Source of the DNA: HGM04593 sp045631205
GTDB taxonomy: Bacteria; Bacteroidota; Bacteroidia; Bacteroidales; Bacteroidaceae
Direction: 5' to 3'
NCBI GenBank assembly: GCA_045631205.1
Contig: JAZQUI010000004.1
Span: 1-59,097, forward strand
Length of the DNA: 59,097 nt
How positions within the stretch are numbered: the first letter of the stretch is position 1; each line of letters opens with the position of its first letter. The notes below the pieces were generated by a model that worked only from the letters and a program-made list of their open reading frames with translations, did no database searches and was not told where the DNA came from. The position numbers and the translations under genes are program-made. Positions 15,887 through 24,500 of this stretch are shown one piece after another.

Positions 15887-16006
15887 ATTAAAGGCTATTC
15901 GTCTCAGTTTCGGGGCTCCGGAAGCGTGCGGTATTGCGTTGTAAGTAAAATAACGGCATACCGCACTATGTCCTCGCCGGTTTCCTAAACTTCGACAGCC
16001 TTTAAT
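15887..16006. repeat. 120-bp fold-back element
   Basis: The outer arms ATTAAAGGCT (15887-15896) and AGCCTTTAAT (15997-16006) are perfect inverted repeats. A second nested pair GTGCGGTAT/ATACCGCAC (15926-15934/15958-15966) sits inside, and the intervening AGTTT and CCGG segments also pair imperfectly. No open frame is inside. It could be a MITE-like relic or a structured RNA. Confidence 0.55.
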
Positions 16007-16349
16007 TGTGTTACTTACGGTGCCGGTTTCTTTTAAACATTACTCCTGCAATTACCTGGCGCACATGCCGGTGCGCCCTGTTCTTCTGTCTAAATTTTAC
16101 TGTATTTTAACTCCGCCCCTCGCGAGCGATGGCGAGTGAGGGTGAGGTGTCACAAACGTAGTGCAGTGACGGAGGGGAGCGAAAAAACGCAAGAAAACGG
16201 CATAATCCCCTTCGGCCTTGCAGGCCACTCCCCCTTGTTGCATCAAGTGGGAGAGTTATTGTTATCCATTTTTTATCTTTTTGTGCGCACATGCCGGTGC
16301 ACTCCTATGGCAAGAATCTCATTGTTGAAGTAATGTCAATAACATGCAG

Positions 16350-16379
16350 CACCGTTAAAATGTTGCGAGTAAGCGAGTG
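16350..16379. repeat. 30-bp exact repeat, copy 1
   Basis: Thirty bases starting CACCGTTAAAATG and ending AAGCGAGTG are identical to 58811-58840, in the same orientation and 42 kb apart. Both copies are in gene-free, hairpin-rich DNA. Confidence 0.9.
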
Positions 16380-16509
16380 CCCACACCTTTCTGCTACTGA
16401 GCCCGGTATCCCCCTACGGCAAAGGCAACTGCTTGGTACTCCCGATACGCAGTGATGGTTCCCTGTATTGCACACCGGTGTGTACCCACAAAACATATAA
16501 CGGAACAAC

Positions 16510-16539
16510 AAAAAAGGAACAGAAACACTGTTCTGTCCC
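16510..16539 (-). terminator. Terminator of the obg transcript
   Basis: On the minus strand a 9-bp stem with one G-U pair (arms 16531-16539 and 16516-16524, GGGACAGAA/TTCTGTTCC) is followed by a run of six T. It lies 37 nt after the obg stop codon. Confidence 0.88.
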
Positions 16540-16576
16540 TTCTATCCTGCATTACAAGAAATGTATGTAACAAGCA

Positions 16577-17731
16577 TCACTCTTCGTCGAAGTCGAATTC
16601 CTCGTAATTGTAATCCTCGTCATCGACAGGTTCATCGGAGTAATCAGCCTCCCAATCGGCAAAGTCATTAGCAAGCATACGAGCATCGTAGTTACGATGC
16701 ACAAGTTCCTCGCGCTTGACCGCCGCCATGCGGTTCTCCTCGCTATTGAGAGCCTCCCAAAGAGTATCTTTAAGTTCCTGAATACCATCGCCGGTGGGAG
16801 CCGAAATAAATACACAAGGAACACCCTCGGGCAAAGTGGGAGTGAGCATCTCCTTCAATTCGTCGTCGATGAGGTCGCACTTGGTGATAGCAAGCACACG
16901 TTGCTTGTCGAGCATCTCGGGGTTGAAGGTAGCAAGTTCGTTGAGCAAAATCTCGTACTCACGCTTAATATCATCGGTATCGGCAGGCACCATAAAAAGC
17001 AGCAATGAGTTGCGCTCTATGTGGCGAAGGAAACGAAGACCAAGACCACGGCCCTGGCTGGCGCCCTCGATGATACCTGGAATATCGGCCATTACAAAAG
17101 ACTTGTTGTCGCGATAAGAGACAATACCCAACTGAGGCTCCATTGTGGTAAATGGATAGTTGGCAATCTTGGGTTTTGCAGCCGAAAGAGTGGAAAGCAG
17201 TGTTGATTTTCCGGCATTGGGAAAACCTACAAGACCTACATCGGCAAGCAGTTTAAGTTCAAGAGTAACCGTCATCTCACGCATAGGCTCACCGGGCTGT
17301 GCAAAACGTGGTGCCTGGCGTGTGGGTGTTGCAAAATGCACGTTACCAAGACCACCGCGACCACCTTTGAGCAGTGTCACCAGCTGGCCGTCCTCCATAA
17401 CGTCGCACAGGAATTCACCTGTTTCAGCATTGTAAGCCACAGTTCCGCATGGGACATCTATTATCTTACTCTCGCCGTCGGCACCGGTACTCTTGTTTAT
17501 ACCTCCGTTCTGTCCGTTACCGGCAAATACGTGACGCTGGTATTTTAGGTGCAACAAGGTCCAATAATTGCGGTTACCGCGCAGGATAATGTCGCCACCC
17601 TTACCGCCGTCGCCACCGTCGGGACCGCCATTAGGTATATATTTTGCACGATGCAGGTGCGCCATACCACGACCGCCACGGCCCGAACGGCACACAATCT
17701 TCACATAGTCTATAAAATTGGATTCTGCCAT
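16577..17731 (-). CDS. obg: GTPase Obg (ribosome biogenesis)
   Basis: A 384-aa Obg/CgtA GTPase involved in 50S maturation and stress response. The glycine-rich Obg fold occupies about residues 1-158 (GGPDGGDGGKGG, GGRGGLGN). The G domain follows, with FPNAGKST as P-loop, DIPGIIEGAS as G3 and TKCD as G4. The C-terminus is strongly acidic. Length is typical of Bacteroidota Obg. It lies downstream of adk, but a 333-bp gap with a 192-bp inverted-repeat element separates them. Confidence 0.96.
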   Translation of the reverse strand: MAESNFIDYVKIVCRSGRGGRGMAHLHRAKYIPNGGPDGGDGGKGGDIILRGNRNYWTLLHLKYQRHVFAGNGQNGGINKSTGADGESKIIDVPCGTVAYNAETGEFLCDVMEDGQLVTLLKGGRGGLGNVHFATPTRQAPRFAQPGEPMREMTVTLELKLLADVGLVGFPNAGKSTLLSTLSAAKPKIANYPFTTMEPQLGIVSYRDNKSFVMADIPGIIEGASQGRGLGLRFLRHIERNSLLLFMVPADTDDIKREYEILLNELATFNPEMLDKQRVLAITKCDLIDDELKEMLTPTLPEGVPCVFISAPTGDGIQELKDTLWEALNSEENRMAAVKREELVHRNYDARMLANDFADWEADYSDEPVDDEDYNYEEFDFDEE

Positions 17732-18064
17732 AATCTTATGTTTATCCTCTCAACAACAGAGTATCGCTTTTTGATGTTGCCAACACACAAGGAATACTCG
17801 CCGTTATATAAGAAGCTGTTTAAATTTCTTTCAAAAATATTATTTACATTGTCCTCAAGAAGTGCTTGTCTTTTTATGCCCTTTTTTGCCTGTTTTTCCC
17901 TTTTTCGCAGTTACATAGCCCGCTATGCGCCTTTGAAAAATAAAAAAAACACTCTAAAAAAGTTCTATAAAAATTTCAAGGACATAAATTTAAACAACTT
18001 CTAAATAAAAAAGTGGGCATGGCAATATCTCCATACTGCACACACCCGCCCTATTATGAAAAAA
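17732..18064. other. adk-obg spacer, mostly an inverted-repeat element
   Basis: The 333-bp gap contains no gene. Most of it is the 192-bp element at 17811-18002. The adk-proximal part (18003-18064) carries a weak GC-rich stem followed, on the minus strand, by six T and may end part of the adk transcript. No clear -7 box for obg was found in 17732-17810. Confidence 0.7.
17811..18002. repeat. 192-bp element with 17-bp terminal inverted repeats
   Basis: The left end AGAAGCTGTTTAAATTT (17811-17827) and the reverse complement of the right end (17986-18002) differ at one base. The inside is non-coding, with long T- and A-runs and a central hairpin CATAGC-CC-GCTATG. This is MITE-like architecture. 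No clear target-site duplication is visible. Confidence 0.65.
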
Positions 18065-18637
18065 TTAAATTCTTGCGTCGATGGCCGAAACAATATCGGC
18101 AAAGATACGGTCAAGCTCGCCAAGACCATTGATGTAGCAACGCTTGCCTTCCTTCTCGTACCACTCTTTGAGGGGTGCAGTCTGCTCGCGATATACTACA
18201 AGGCGCTTTTTGATGGTCTCCTCGTTGTCATCGGCACGGCCCGACTCCTGACCACGCTTGATAAGGCGGGTCATAAGCTCATCCTCAGGAACATCGAGCT
18301 CAATCATCGCTGTAACCTCCTGACCACGCGCGGCAAGCATCACTTTAAGTGCCTCGGCCTGCGCAATTGTACGTGGGAAACCGTCGAAAATAACACCCTT
18401 GCTACCTACAAATGTGTCGAGTTTTGCAGCAAGGATATCCAACATAAGTTCATCGGGGATAAGTTGCCCGTTATCTATAAGTTTTTTTGCCATAGCACCC
18501 AACTCTGTACCGGCCTTTATTTCGGCACGCAAAACATCGCCGGTAGAGATGTGGTCTATACCATATTTTTCTACAATTCTTTCACTCTGTGTGCCTTTAC
18601 CCGAACCGGGAGCACCAAATATCACTATATTTAGCAT
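18065..18637 (-). CDS. adk: Adenylate kinase
   Basis: A 190-aa adenylate kinase (ATP + AMP to 2 ADP). It has the P-loop GAPGSGKGT (residues 8-16), the AMP-binding DVLRAEI and FDGFPRT segments, and a short LID region without the zinc-binding insertion, as is usual for Bacteroidota enzymes of about 190 aa. It lies 22 nt after hpt in the same unit. Confidence 0.96.
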   Translation of the reverse strand: MLNIVIFGAPGSGKGTQSERIVEKYGIDHISTGDVLRAEIKAGTELGAMAKKLIDNGQLIPDELMLDILAAKLDTFVGSKGVIFDGFPRTIAQAEALKVMLAARGQEVTAMIELDVPEDELMTRLIKRGQESGRADDNEETIKKRLVVYREQTAPLKEWYEKEGKRCYINGLGELDRIFADIVSAIDARI

Positions 18638-18659
18638 AGTCGTTATTTTTTGTCTTGAA

Positions 18660-19199
18660 TTACTCTTCTACAACATCATACACGTCGGGCAAATTGCGGC
18701 CCAAACCATCATAATCGAGACCGTAACCGACAATAAAGCGGTCGGGTATGGTAAATGCGCTGTATTTCACATTAACAGGCACCTGCAAACGAGCCGGTTT
18801 AAGAAAGAGCGATGCTATCTGAACCGACGCGGGGTTGCGTGTACCAAGATTCTCTATCATACGCTGCATTGTAAAACCGGTATCCACGATATCCTCCACG
18901 ATAATCACATCGCGACCTGCAAGATTCTCGGTAAGACCAAGCACTTCGCGTATTACACCTGTGGTGGTTGTTCCCTGGTAAGAAGAGAGCTTAACGAAAG
19001 AGATTTCACACTCAATCTCCAAATTGCGCATAAGCTCGGCAACAAACATAAAACAACCGTTGAGAACACCAAGCAACAGAGGACGTTTGCCCGCATAGTC
19101 CCTGTTTATCTCAGCTGCCACACGTTTGACTGCCTCCACAATCTCCTCGTGGGTGATTGATGTTTCGAAATACCTATCGTGAATTTTAATTCGTGACAT
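18660..19199 (-). CDS. hpt: Hypoxanthine phosphoribosyltransferase
   Basis: A 179-aa purine salvage enzyme converting hypoxanthine or guanine plus PRPP to IMP or GMP. The PRPP-binding motif IIVEDIVDTGFTM is intact, as is the flexible-loop region KLSSYQGT. The frame stays open further upstream, but only MSRIKIHDRYFET looks like the family start, and a -7 box (19248-19255) lies inside the upstream extension, which supports the ATG at 19199. Confidence 0.95.
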   Translation of the reverse strand: MSRIKIHDRYFETSITHEEIVEAVKRVAAEINRDYAGKRPLLLGVLNGCFMFVAELMRNLEIECEISFVKLSSYQGTTTTGVIREVLGLTENLAGRDVIIVEDIVDTGFTMQRMIENLGTRNPASVQIASLFLKPARLQVPVNVKYSAFTIPDRFIVGYGLDYDGLGRNLPDVYDVVEE

Positions 19200-19247
19200 A
19201 TATTTTGTTTTTGTATGATGAAACAAGTATGTCTGATATTGACCACA

Positions 19248-19255
19248 CAAAAATA
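19248..19255 (-). promoter_or_regulatory. -7 box for hpt-adk
   Basis: CAAAAATA reads TATTTTTG on the minus strand, matching TAnnTTTG, 49 nt before the hpt ATG. No strong -33 element was seen. Confidence 0.55.
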
Positions 19256-19424
19256 GTACAAACTTCCGAAAAATTAAGATAGAGTTTAAATTTCTTAAAA
19301 AAAAAGTGATGGTTAGCCTACAAAACTGCACTTTTTGCCCCTGTCTGGCGCCCAAACCCCTAAAAGGAGAGAGGCAAAAAAGGAAGTAACCCCTTTTTTT
19401 AAGGTGGAATTCAAAACTATTTAC

Positions 19425-19432
19425 TATCTTCG
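19425..19432 (+). promoter_or_regulatory. Probable -7 box for the DUF4831-ffh-folD unit
   Basis: TATCTTCG differs from TAnnTTTG at one base and lies 61 nt before the DUF4831 ATG. The same variant occurs upstream of thyA at 57334. Confidence 0.4.
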
Positions 19433-19492
19433 CAACAAATTAGCGGCAATTTGCTCAACAAGAGAGAAAACTGCCCAAAGAACAATGGCGTT

Positions 19493-20542
19493 ATGAAAAG
19501 AATAATTCAATCACTGATACTGCTCATATCACTGCCCATTGCAGCGCAAACCGATGTGAGTTCGTTCCTTTCGGGAGCAGCCGATGGTGTCACATACTGC
19601 CTCCCCACAACAACCATAGAGGTTACTGTGAACGCAATATGTGTAAAGCGCACACCGGGAGAATTTCACCGTTATGCCAACAAATATCTGCGTTTGAGCA
19701 ATGTGATTACCGAAGAAGAAAAATTCTGGGAACTCGAGGATGTAAGCGTGGGACTGACCGGCAAACCCGACCCTGAGAAAAGATACACAGTAAAGCTGAA
19801 CAGCAGCACTGCCGGTAACATAAGCTTAACCCCCGACGGCATACTTGCAGGCATAAATGCACCGCAAGAGAAAGAGCAGGCCACAGTTGCCACCACACGC
19901 ACAATAAAAGGAGCAACCGATGCCAAGCAATACATGACCGAGGAGATGTTGCAAGCCACATCGACAGCCAAGATGGCCGAACTGGTGGCAAAAGAGATAT
20001 ATGCCATAAGAGAGAGTAAACTCTCCATAATAAAAGGCCAGGCCGAGAACATGCCCGGCGACGGAGTCTCCATGCAACTTGTACTCGACGAACTTGAAAA
20101 ACAGGAAAAAGCATACCTGGCACTCTTTACCGGTACAACAGACACAACATACACAAGCCGTAAAGTATTTTTCACTCCCACACAAGAGAGCGACACCACA
20201 AAGAGCATACTATTCCGTTTCTCGCGCAAACTTGGGCCTGTCGATAAAGCAAACCTCGCAGGAGCACCCATATACTATGACTTCCGCAACCAGCACAGCG
20301 TGCACATACCTGTTGAGGGCGAAGTGAAGAAACCCTTGAAAAAAGAAGGCATCTGCTACAACGTGCCAGGAAAAGCACAATTCAAGATATACGCAACAGG
20401 CAAAACACTATACGACAAAGAGTTGCCCATTGCGCAACTTGGGACCACTGAGGTACTTTCCAAAATACTCTTCAACAAAGGTACAACCACCAAAGTAACC
20501 TTTGACACAGCAACAGGAGGAATAGTAAGAATTGAAAAATAA
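19493..20542 (+). CDS. DUF4831 family exported protein
   Basis: A 349-aa protein with a signal peptide (MKRIIQSLILLISLPIAAQ). The segment following, with GAADGVTYCLPTTTIEVTV, TPGEFHRYANKYL and later KPDPEKRYTVKLN, fits the Bacteroidota DUF4831 family of unknown function. The start at 19493 was chosen because an upstream in-frame extension would bury the signal peptide. It is 21 nt upstream of ffh, but no functional link to SRP is known. Confidence 0.8.
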   Translation: MKRIIQSLILLISLPIAAQTDVSSFLSGAADGVTYCLPTTTIEVTVNAICVKRTPGEFHRYANKYLRLSNVITEEEKFWELEDVSVGLTGKPDPEKRYTVKLNSSTAGNISLTPDGILAGINAPQEKEQATVATTRTIKGATDAKQYMTEEMLQATSTAKMAELVAKEIYAIRESKLSIIKGQAENMPGDGVSMQLVLDELEKQEKAYLALFTGTTDTTYTSRKVFFTPTQESDTTKSILFRFSRKLGPVDKANLAGAPIYYDFRNQHSVHIPVEGEVKKPLKKEGICYNVPGKAQFKIYATGKTLYDKELPIAQLGTTEVLSKILFNKGTTTKVTFDTATGGIVRIEK

Positions 20543-20563
20543 CAATAAATAAAAACCGAAAAT

Positions 20564-21886
20564 ATGTTTGAAAACCTAAGCGAGCGCCTTGAACGCTCAT
20601 TTAAAATACTTAAAGGCGAGGGACGAATAACCGAAGTAAACGTTGCCGAAACCCTGAAAGATGTGCGCAAAGCACTGCTCGACGCCGATGTTAACTACAA
20701 AGTGGCAAAAACTTTCACCGACACAGTGAAGAACAAAGCCATTGGCCAGGATGTACTCACATCTATACACCCCAGCCAATTGATGATTAAGATTGTACAC
20801 GACGAGCTTACAACCCTTATGGGCGGACAGACCGCAGAGATAAACTACGAGGGACACCCCGCTGTGATACTTATGTCGGGTCTTCAAGGTTCGGGTAAAA
20901 CCACATTCTCTTCGAAACTCGCTAATTTCCTCAAGAAGAAGAAAAACCGTAATCCCCTGCTTGCAGCCTGCGACGTGTACCGCCCCGCAGCCATCGACCA
21001 GCTCAAAGTACTCGGTGAGCAGATAGGCGTACCCGTATATACCGAAGAGGGCAACAAGAACCCTGTTGAGATTGCACAAAACGCAATAAAAGAGGCAAAA
21101 CAGAAAGGATATAACCTTGTAATCATAGATACAGCCGGCCGCCTTGCTGTTGACGAGGCTATGATGCAGGAGATTGCAGCCATCAAAGAGGCTGTGAACC
21201 CCACAGAAACACTCTTCGTGGTGGACTCAATGACCGGACAGGATGCCGTGAACACTGCAAAAGAGTTCAACGACCGCCTCGATTTCACCGGTGTTATACT
21301 TACAAAACTCGATGGTGACACACGCGGTGGTGCCGCTCTCTCCATTCGTACAGTGGTAGATAAGCCAATTAAGTTTATCGGTACCGGCGAGAAGATGGAA
21401 GCCATTGACCAGTTCCACCCCAACCGTATGGCCGACCGTATCCTTGGTATGGGCGACGTGGTATCGTTGGTAGAACGCGCACAAGAGCAGTTCGACGAAG
21501 AAGAAGCAAAGAAGCTGCAACGCAAACTCGCGCGCAACCAGTTCGATTTCAACGACTTCCTCACACAGATTGAGCAGATAAAGAAGATGGGTAACATCAA
21601 AGACCTTATGGGTATGATACCCGGTGTGGGAAAAGCCATCAAAGATATTGACATTGACGACAACGCTTTCAAGAGCGTTGAAGCAATCATACGTTCAATG
21701 ACACCCAAAGAGCGTGCAAACCCCGATATCATAAACAACTCACGCAAGGAGCGTATTGCGCGTGGTAGCGGTACCACACTGCAAGAGGTTAACCGCCTTA
21801 TGAAACAGTTTGAGCAAATACGCAAAGTAATGAAGGGAGTAGCTGGCGGCAAAATGGGCAACCTTATGTCGCGTTTCAAAATGTAA
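20564..21886 (+). CDS. ffh: Signal recognition particle protein Ffh
   Basis: A 440-aa SRP54-type GTPase that binds signal sequences and 4.5S RNA and delivers ribosomes to FtsY. N domain about 1-90; G domain with GLQGSGKTTFSSKLA, DTAGRL and TKLDGDTRGGAAL; methionine-rich M domain from about residue 300 to the end (GGKMGNLMSRFKM). Length is standard. It is followed by folD after 20 nt. Confidence 0.97.
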   Translation: MFENLSERLERSFKILKGEGRITEVNVAETLKDVRKALLDADVNYKVAKTFTDTVKNKAIGQDVLTSIHPSQLMIKIVHDELTTLMGGQTAEINYEGHPAVILMSGLQGSGKTTFSSKLANFLKKKKNRNPLLAACDVYRPAAIDQLKVLGEQIGVPVYTEEGNKNPVEIAQNAIKEAKQKGYNLVIIDTAGRLAVDEAMMQEIAAIKEAVNPTETLFVVDSMTGQDAVNTAKEFNDRLDFTGVILTKLDGDTRGGAALSIRTVVDKPIKFIGTGEKMEAIDQFHPNRMADRILGMGDVVSLVERAQEQFDEEEAKKLQRKLARNQFDFNDFLTQIEQIKKMGNIKDLMGMIPGVGKAIKDIDIDDNAFKSVEAIIRSMTPKERANPDIINNSRKERIARGSGTTLQEVNRLMKQFEQIRKVMKGVAGGKMGNLMSRFKM

Positions 21887-21906
21887 AACAAGCAAGAGAC
21901 TATACA

Positions 21907-22785
21907 ATGCAACTTATAGACGGAAAAGCCATTGCGGCAACCATAAAGAAAGAGATTGCCGAAGAGGTTGAACAAATTATAGCAGCAGGCGGCAAACGCC
22001 CCCACCTTGCAGCAATACTCGTTGGACACGATGGTGGTAGCGAAACATATGTAGCAAACAAGGTACGCGCGTGCGAGGAGTGCGGTTTCACATCGACACT
22101 CATACGTTACGAAGCCGATGTTACCGAAGAGGAACTGCTTGCCAAAGTGGATGAACTCAATAAAGACAATGATGTCGATGGTTTCATCGTGCAACTCCCC
22201 CTCCCCAAGCACATCGATGAGCAAAAGATTACCGAAGCCATAGATTACCGCAAAGATGTCGATGGTTTCCACCCCGTAAATGCCGGACGCCTTGCCATAG
22301 GACTCCCCTGTTTCCTCTCGGCAACACCCAATGGTATAATGGAGCTCCTGCGCCGTTACAACATTGATACAAAAGGTAAGAAATGCGTAGTGCTGGGCCG
22401 CAGCAACATTGTGGGCAAGCCTATGGCAAGTCTTATGATGCAGAAACAGACACCCGGCGATGCAACTGTTACCGTGTGCCACAGCCACACACAGAACATT
22501 ACCGAAGAGTGCTTGAAAGCCGATATCATTATTGCAGCCCTGGGACAGCCCCACTTCGTTAAGGCAGAAATGGTAAAGGAAGGTGCAGTCATTATTGACG
22601 TGGGTACAACACGCGTTCCCGACGCAACACGCAAACAAGGATTCCGTCTATGCGGTGACGTGGACTTTGAGAACGTAGCACCCAAGTGCTCTTTTATAAC
22701 CCCCGTTCCCGGCGGAGTAGGCCCCATGACTATTGTTTCTTTAATGAAGAACACCCTGCTTGCCGCAAAGCACGAAATCTACTAA
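21907..22785 (+). CDS. folD: Methylenetetrahydrofolate dehydrogenase/cyclohydrolase FolD
   Basis: A 292-aa bifunctional enzyme that interconverts methylene-, methenyl- and 10-formyl-tetrahydrofolate. Signature motifs are present: YVANKVRACEECG near the catalytic Tyr/Lys, DVDGFHPVNAGRL, the NADP-binding LGRSNIVGKPMASL, and PVPGGVGPMT near the C-terminus. Length is typical. It provides one-carbon units also used by thyA and folA at the other end of the window. Confidence 0.97.
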   Translation: MQLIDGKAIAATIKKEIAEEVEQIIAAGGKRPHLAAILVGHDGGSETYVANKVRACEECGFTSTLIRYEADVTEEELLAKVDELNKDNDVDGFIVQLPLPKHIDEQKITEAIDYRKDVDGFHPVNAGRLAIGLPCFLSATPNGIMELLRRYNIDTKGKKCVVLGRSNIVGKPMASLMMQKQTPGDATVTVCHSHTQNITEECLKADIIIAALGQPHFVKAEMVKEGAVIIDVGTTRVPDATRKQGFRLCGDVDFENVAPKCSFITPVPGGVGPMTIVSLMKNTLLAAKHEIY

Positions 22786-22792
22786 TAACACA

Positions 22793-23896
22793 TTGACGCT
22801 CAAAAGCATCATATCAATAGCGACGATATGCGCAGTTACAATAACTACGGCGCATATCGTCGTTTCTCCATATACACGCACCGACATACTGTTTGCCGGC
22901 GACCTGATGCAACACGAAAGCCAGCTCAAAGCCGCGCGCACACAGCAGGGTACTTATAGTTACTCACCCTGCTACAATTACATACGCCGCGAAGTGAGCA
23001 ACGCCGACATTGCGATAGCAAACCTCGAAACCACTATCGGCGACAGCAGGTATGGCGGATACCCATCGTTCTGCGCTCCCGACAGTTTTCTCCATGCAAC
23101 CCAAGGAGCCGGGTTCGACATTCTGCTTTTAGCCAACAACCACTGCCTTGACCGCGGTAAAAAAGGAGCATTGCGCACAATGCAGATGCTGGACTCTTTG
23201 AGCATAACACACTGCGGAGTTTACCGCGACAGCACAGACCGCGCCACGCGCTACCCGCTGCTCGTTGAAAAAGAAGGAACAAAAATAGCTATACTCAACT
23301 ACACATACGGCCTCAACGGAATACCGGTGCCACAGCCTCTAGTTGTAAATCTCATAGATAAAGAGGTAATGGCGAAAGACATACAACGTGCAAAGGAACT
23401 GAACCCACATACCATCATTGCCTGTATGCATTGGGGCGACGAGTATGTGAGCCTGCCACCCAAACGCATAAAAGAGCTCACAACGTGGTTGCTCGAACAA
23501 GGTGTGGACCACATCATTGGCAACCACCCGCACGTGGTACAGCCAATAGAGGTGCGCAAGGACTCCACCACTGCCGAACAAAACGCCGTAGTTTACTCAC
23601 TTGGCAACCTTATATCGGGGATGTATGCCCGCGGACGCGATGGCGGCCTTCTTGTGCGTATGAAACTCACAAGAATTTACGACCTCTGCTGGCTTTCATC
23701 ACTGAAGTATGCCCTCACCTGGGTGGCACGCCCCGAACGCGACGGTGTTGAGAATTTCACAATACTCCCAGCCGACACAAGCCTTGTGAAAAGGGAAATA
23801 TCAAAAAGAAAGATGCAGGAGTTCATCGACGACAGCCGCAAACTGTTCGGCAAGCACAACAAAGGCATAGCCGAAGAGTACACTATCACTCCCTGA
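22793..23896 (+). CDS. CapA-family (PgsA-like) metallophosphatase
   Basis: A 367-aa protein of the CapA/PgsA family, metallophosphatase-fold proteins associated with poly-gamma-glutamate or capsule synthesis. Motifs visible: DILFAGDLMQHESQ, IANLETTIGD, LLANNHCLDRG, and GNHPHVVQPIEV. An N-terminal hydrophobic segment would export or anchor it. No ATG is available near the start; TTG at 22793 (7 nt after folD) is preferred, with TTG at 22760 as an alternative. No pgsB/pgsC genes are nearby, so the substrate is unknown. Its 3' end overlaps the convergent DUF3256 gene by 11 nt. Confidence 0.85.
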   Translation: MTLKSIISIATICAVTITTAHIVVSPYTRTDILFAGDLMQHESQLKAARTQQGTYSYSPCYNYIRREVSNADIAIANLETTIGDSRYGGYPSFCAPDSFLHATQGAGFDILLLANNHCLDRGKKGALRTMQMLDSLSITHCGVYRDSTDRATRYPLLVEKEGTKIAILNYTYGLNGIPVPQPLVVNLIDKEVMAKDIQRAKELNPHTIIACMHWGDEYVSLPPKRIKELTTWLLEQGVDHIIGNHPHVVQPIEVRKDSTTAEQNAVVYSLGNLISGMYARGRDGGLLVRMKLTRIYDLCWLSSLKYALTWVARPERDGVENFTILPADTSLVKREISKRKMQEFIDDSRKLFGKHNKGIAEEYTITP

Positions 23897-24500
23897 CATA
23901 ACGTGCCCCGTTCCAACGATAACGAAGTGTGCGCAACTTGGGAGTAACAAGTGCCGAATCCTCCTCGCTCATATATTGAGGCATAGTATAATCGGCTGTC
24001 ATAACATTGTCAACCGGTGACAATGATAGATGCACAAGATAAATATCGCAACGCGCCATAAAGTAATCCAGAGAATCGGTGGCAATAAAAAAATCTTTTA
24101 TCGGCGGACGGGAGAAAGTAACATTAGCCTGCGACCAATCCTTGTTATAGAACGAAAGACGGCTATCACAAGCTTCAGCACAAACACTTCTTACAACTGC
24201 AATAATGGTGTCCTTACCAAAAGGCAGAAGCTTCATCTGTACCATAGAACTTTCACTGTTACGCAACTCCAAGAAATCGTCGGAGATGGAAAGAAGTTCC
24301 GACCTGCCGTCAAGGCGGTTAGTCACACGCGCACGCATCTTGGCGTCAAGAAAATCGATACAATCGGCACGGTTGTTGCGGGTGAGTAAAGGCAAAACTG
24401 TGTCGGGAGCCTCTACAAAAAGTTGAGGCATATCCTGTGCCATAGCCGCTGAGGTTATGAGCAACAGCAATAATGAAAATATGATGTTAAACTTTCTCAT
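23886..24500 (-). CDS. DUF3256 family exported protein
   Basis: A 204-aa protein with a clear signal peptide (1-21, AAMAQ) and a body typical of DUF3256, a Bacteroidales family of unknown function. It is the last gene of a six-gene overlapping unit; its ATG overlaps the EamA gene by 4 nt (ATGA). The 3' end overlaps capA on the other strand, leaving no room for a terminator between the two. Confidence 0.75.
   Translation of the reverse strand: MRKFNIIFSLLLLLITSAAMAQDMPQLFVEAPDTVLPLLTRNNRADCIDFLDAKMRARVTNRLDGRSELLSISDDFLELRNSESSMVQMKLLPFGKDTIIAVVRSVCAEACDSRLSFYNKDWSQANVTFSRPPIKDFFIATDSLDYFMARCDIYLVHLSLSPVDNVMTADYTMPQYMSEEDSALVTPKLRTLRYRWNGARYVRE

Larger units (their letters stand above)
15546..16509. 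other. Gene-free, palindrome-rich region of about 1 kb
   Basis: No coding frame with recognisable content is present. It contains two related hairpins (15626-15653, 15673-15700), copy 2 of the 52-bp repeat (15710-15761), a 9-bp stem at 15768-15790, a 120-bp fold-back (15887-16006), further CCGGTG-centred hairpins (16058-16077, 16283-16304, 16471-16482), and one copy of a 30-bp exact repeat (16350-16379). It lies between two terminators pointing towards each other. Confidence 0.8.

Noticed and set aside
15546..16509. CRISPR array suspected from repeated hairpins
   Set aside because: The units are not regularly spaced, spacers are missing and no cas genes are near; the stems vary in sequence, unlike CRISPR repeats.
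20884..22638. A 584-codon open frame on the minus strand
   Set aside because: It is opposite ffh and folD, whose motifs are unambiguous; the antisense translation is Ser/Arg/Cys-rich without recognisable domains.
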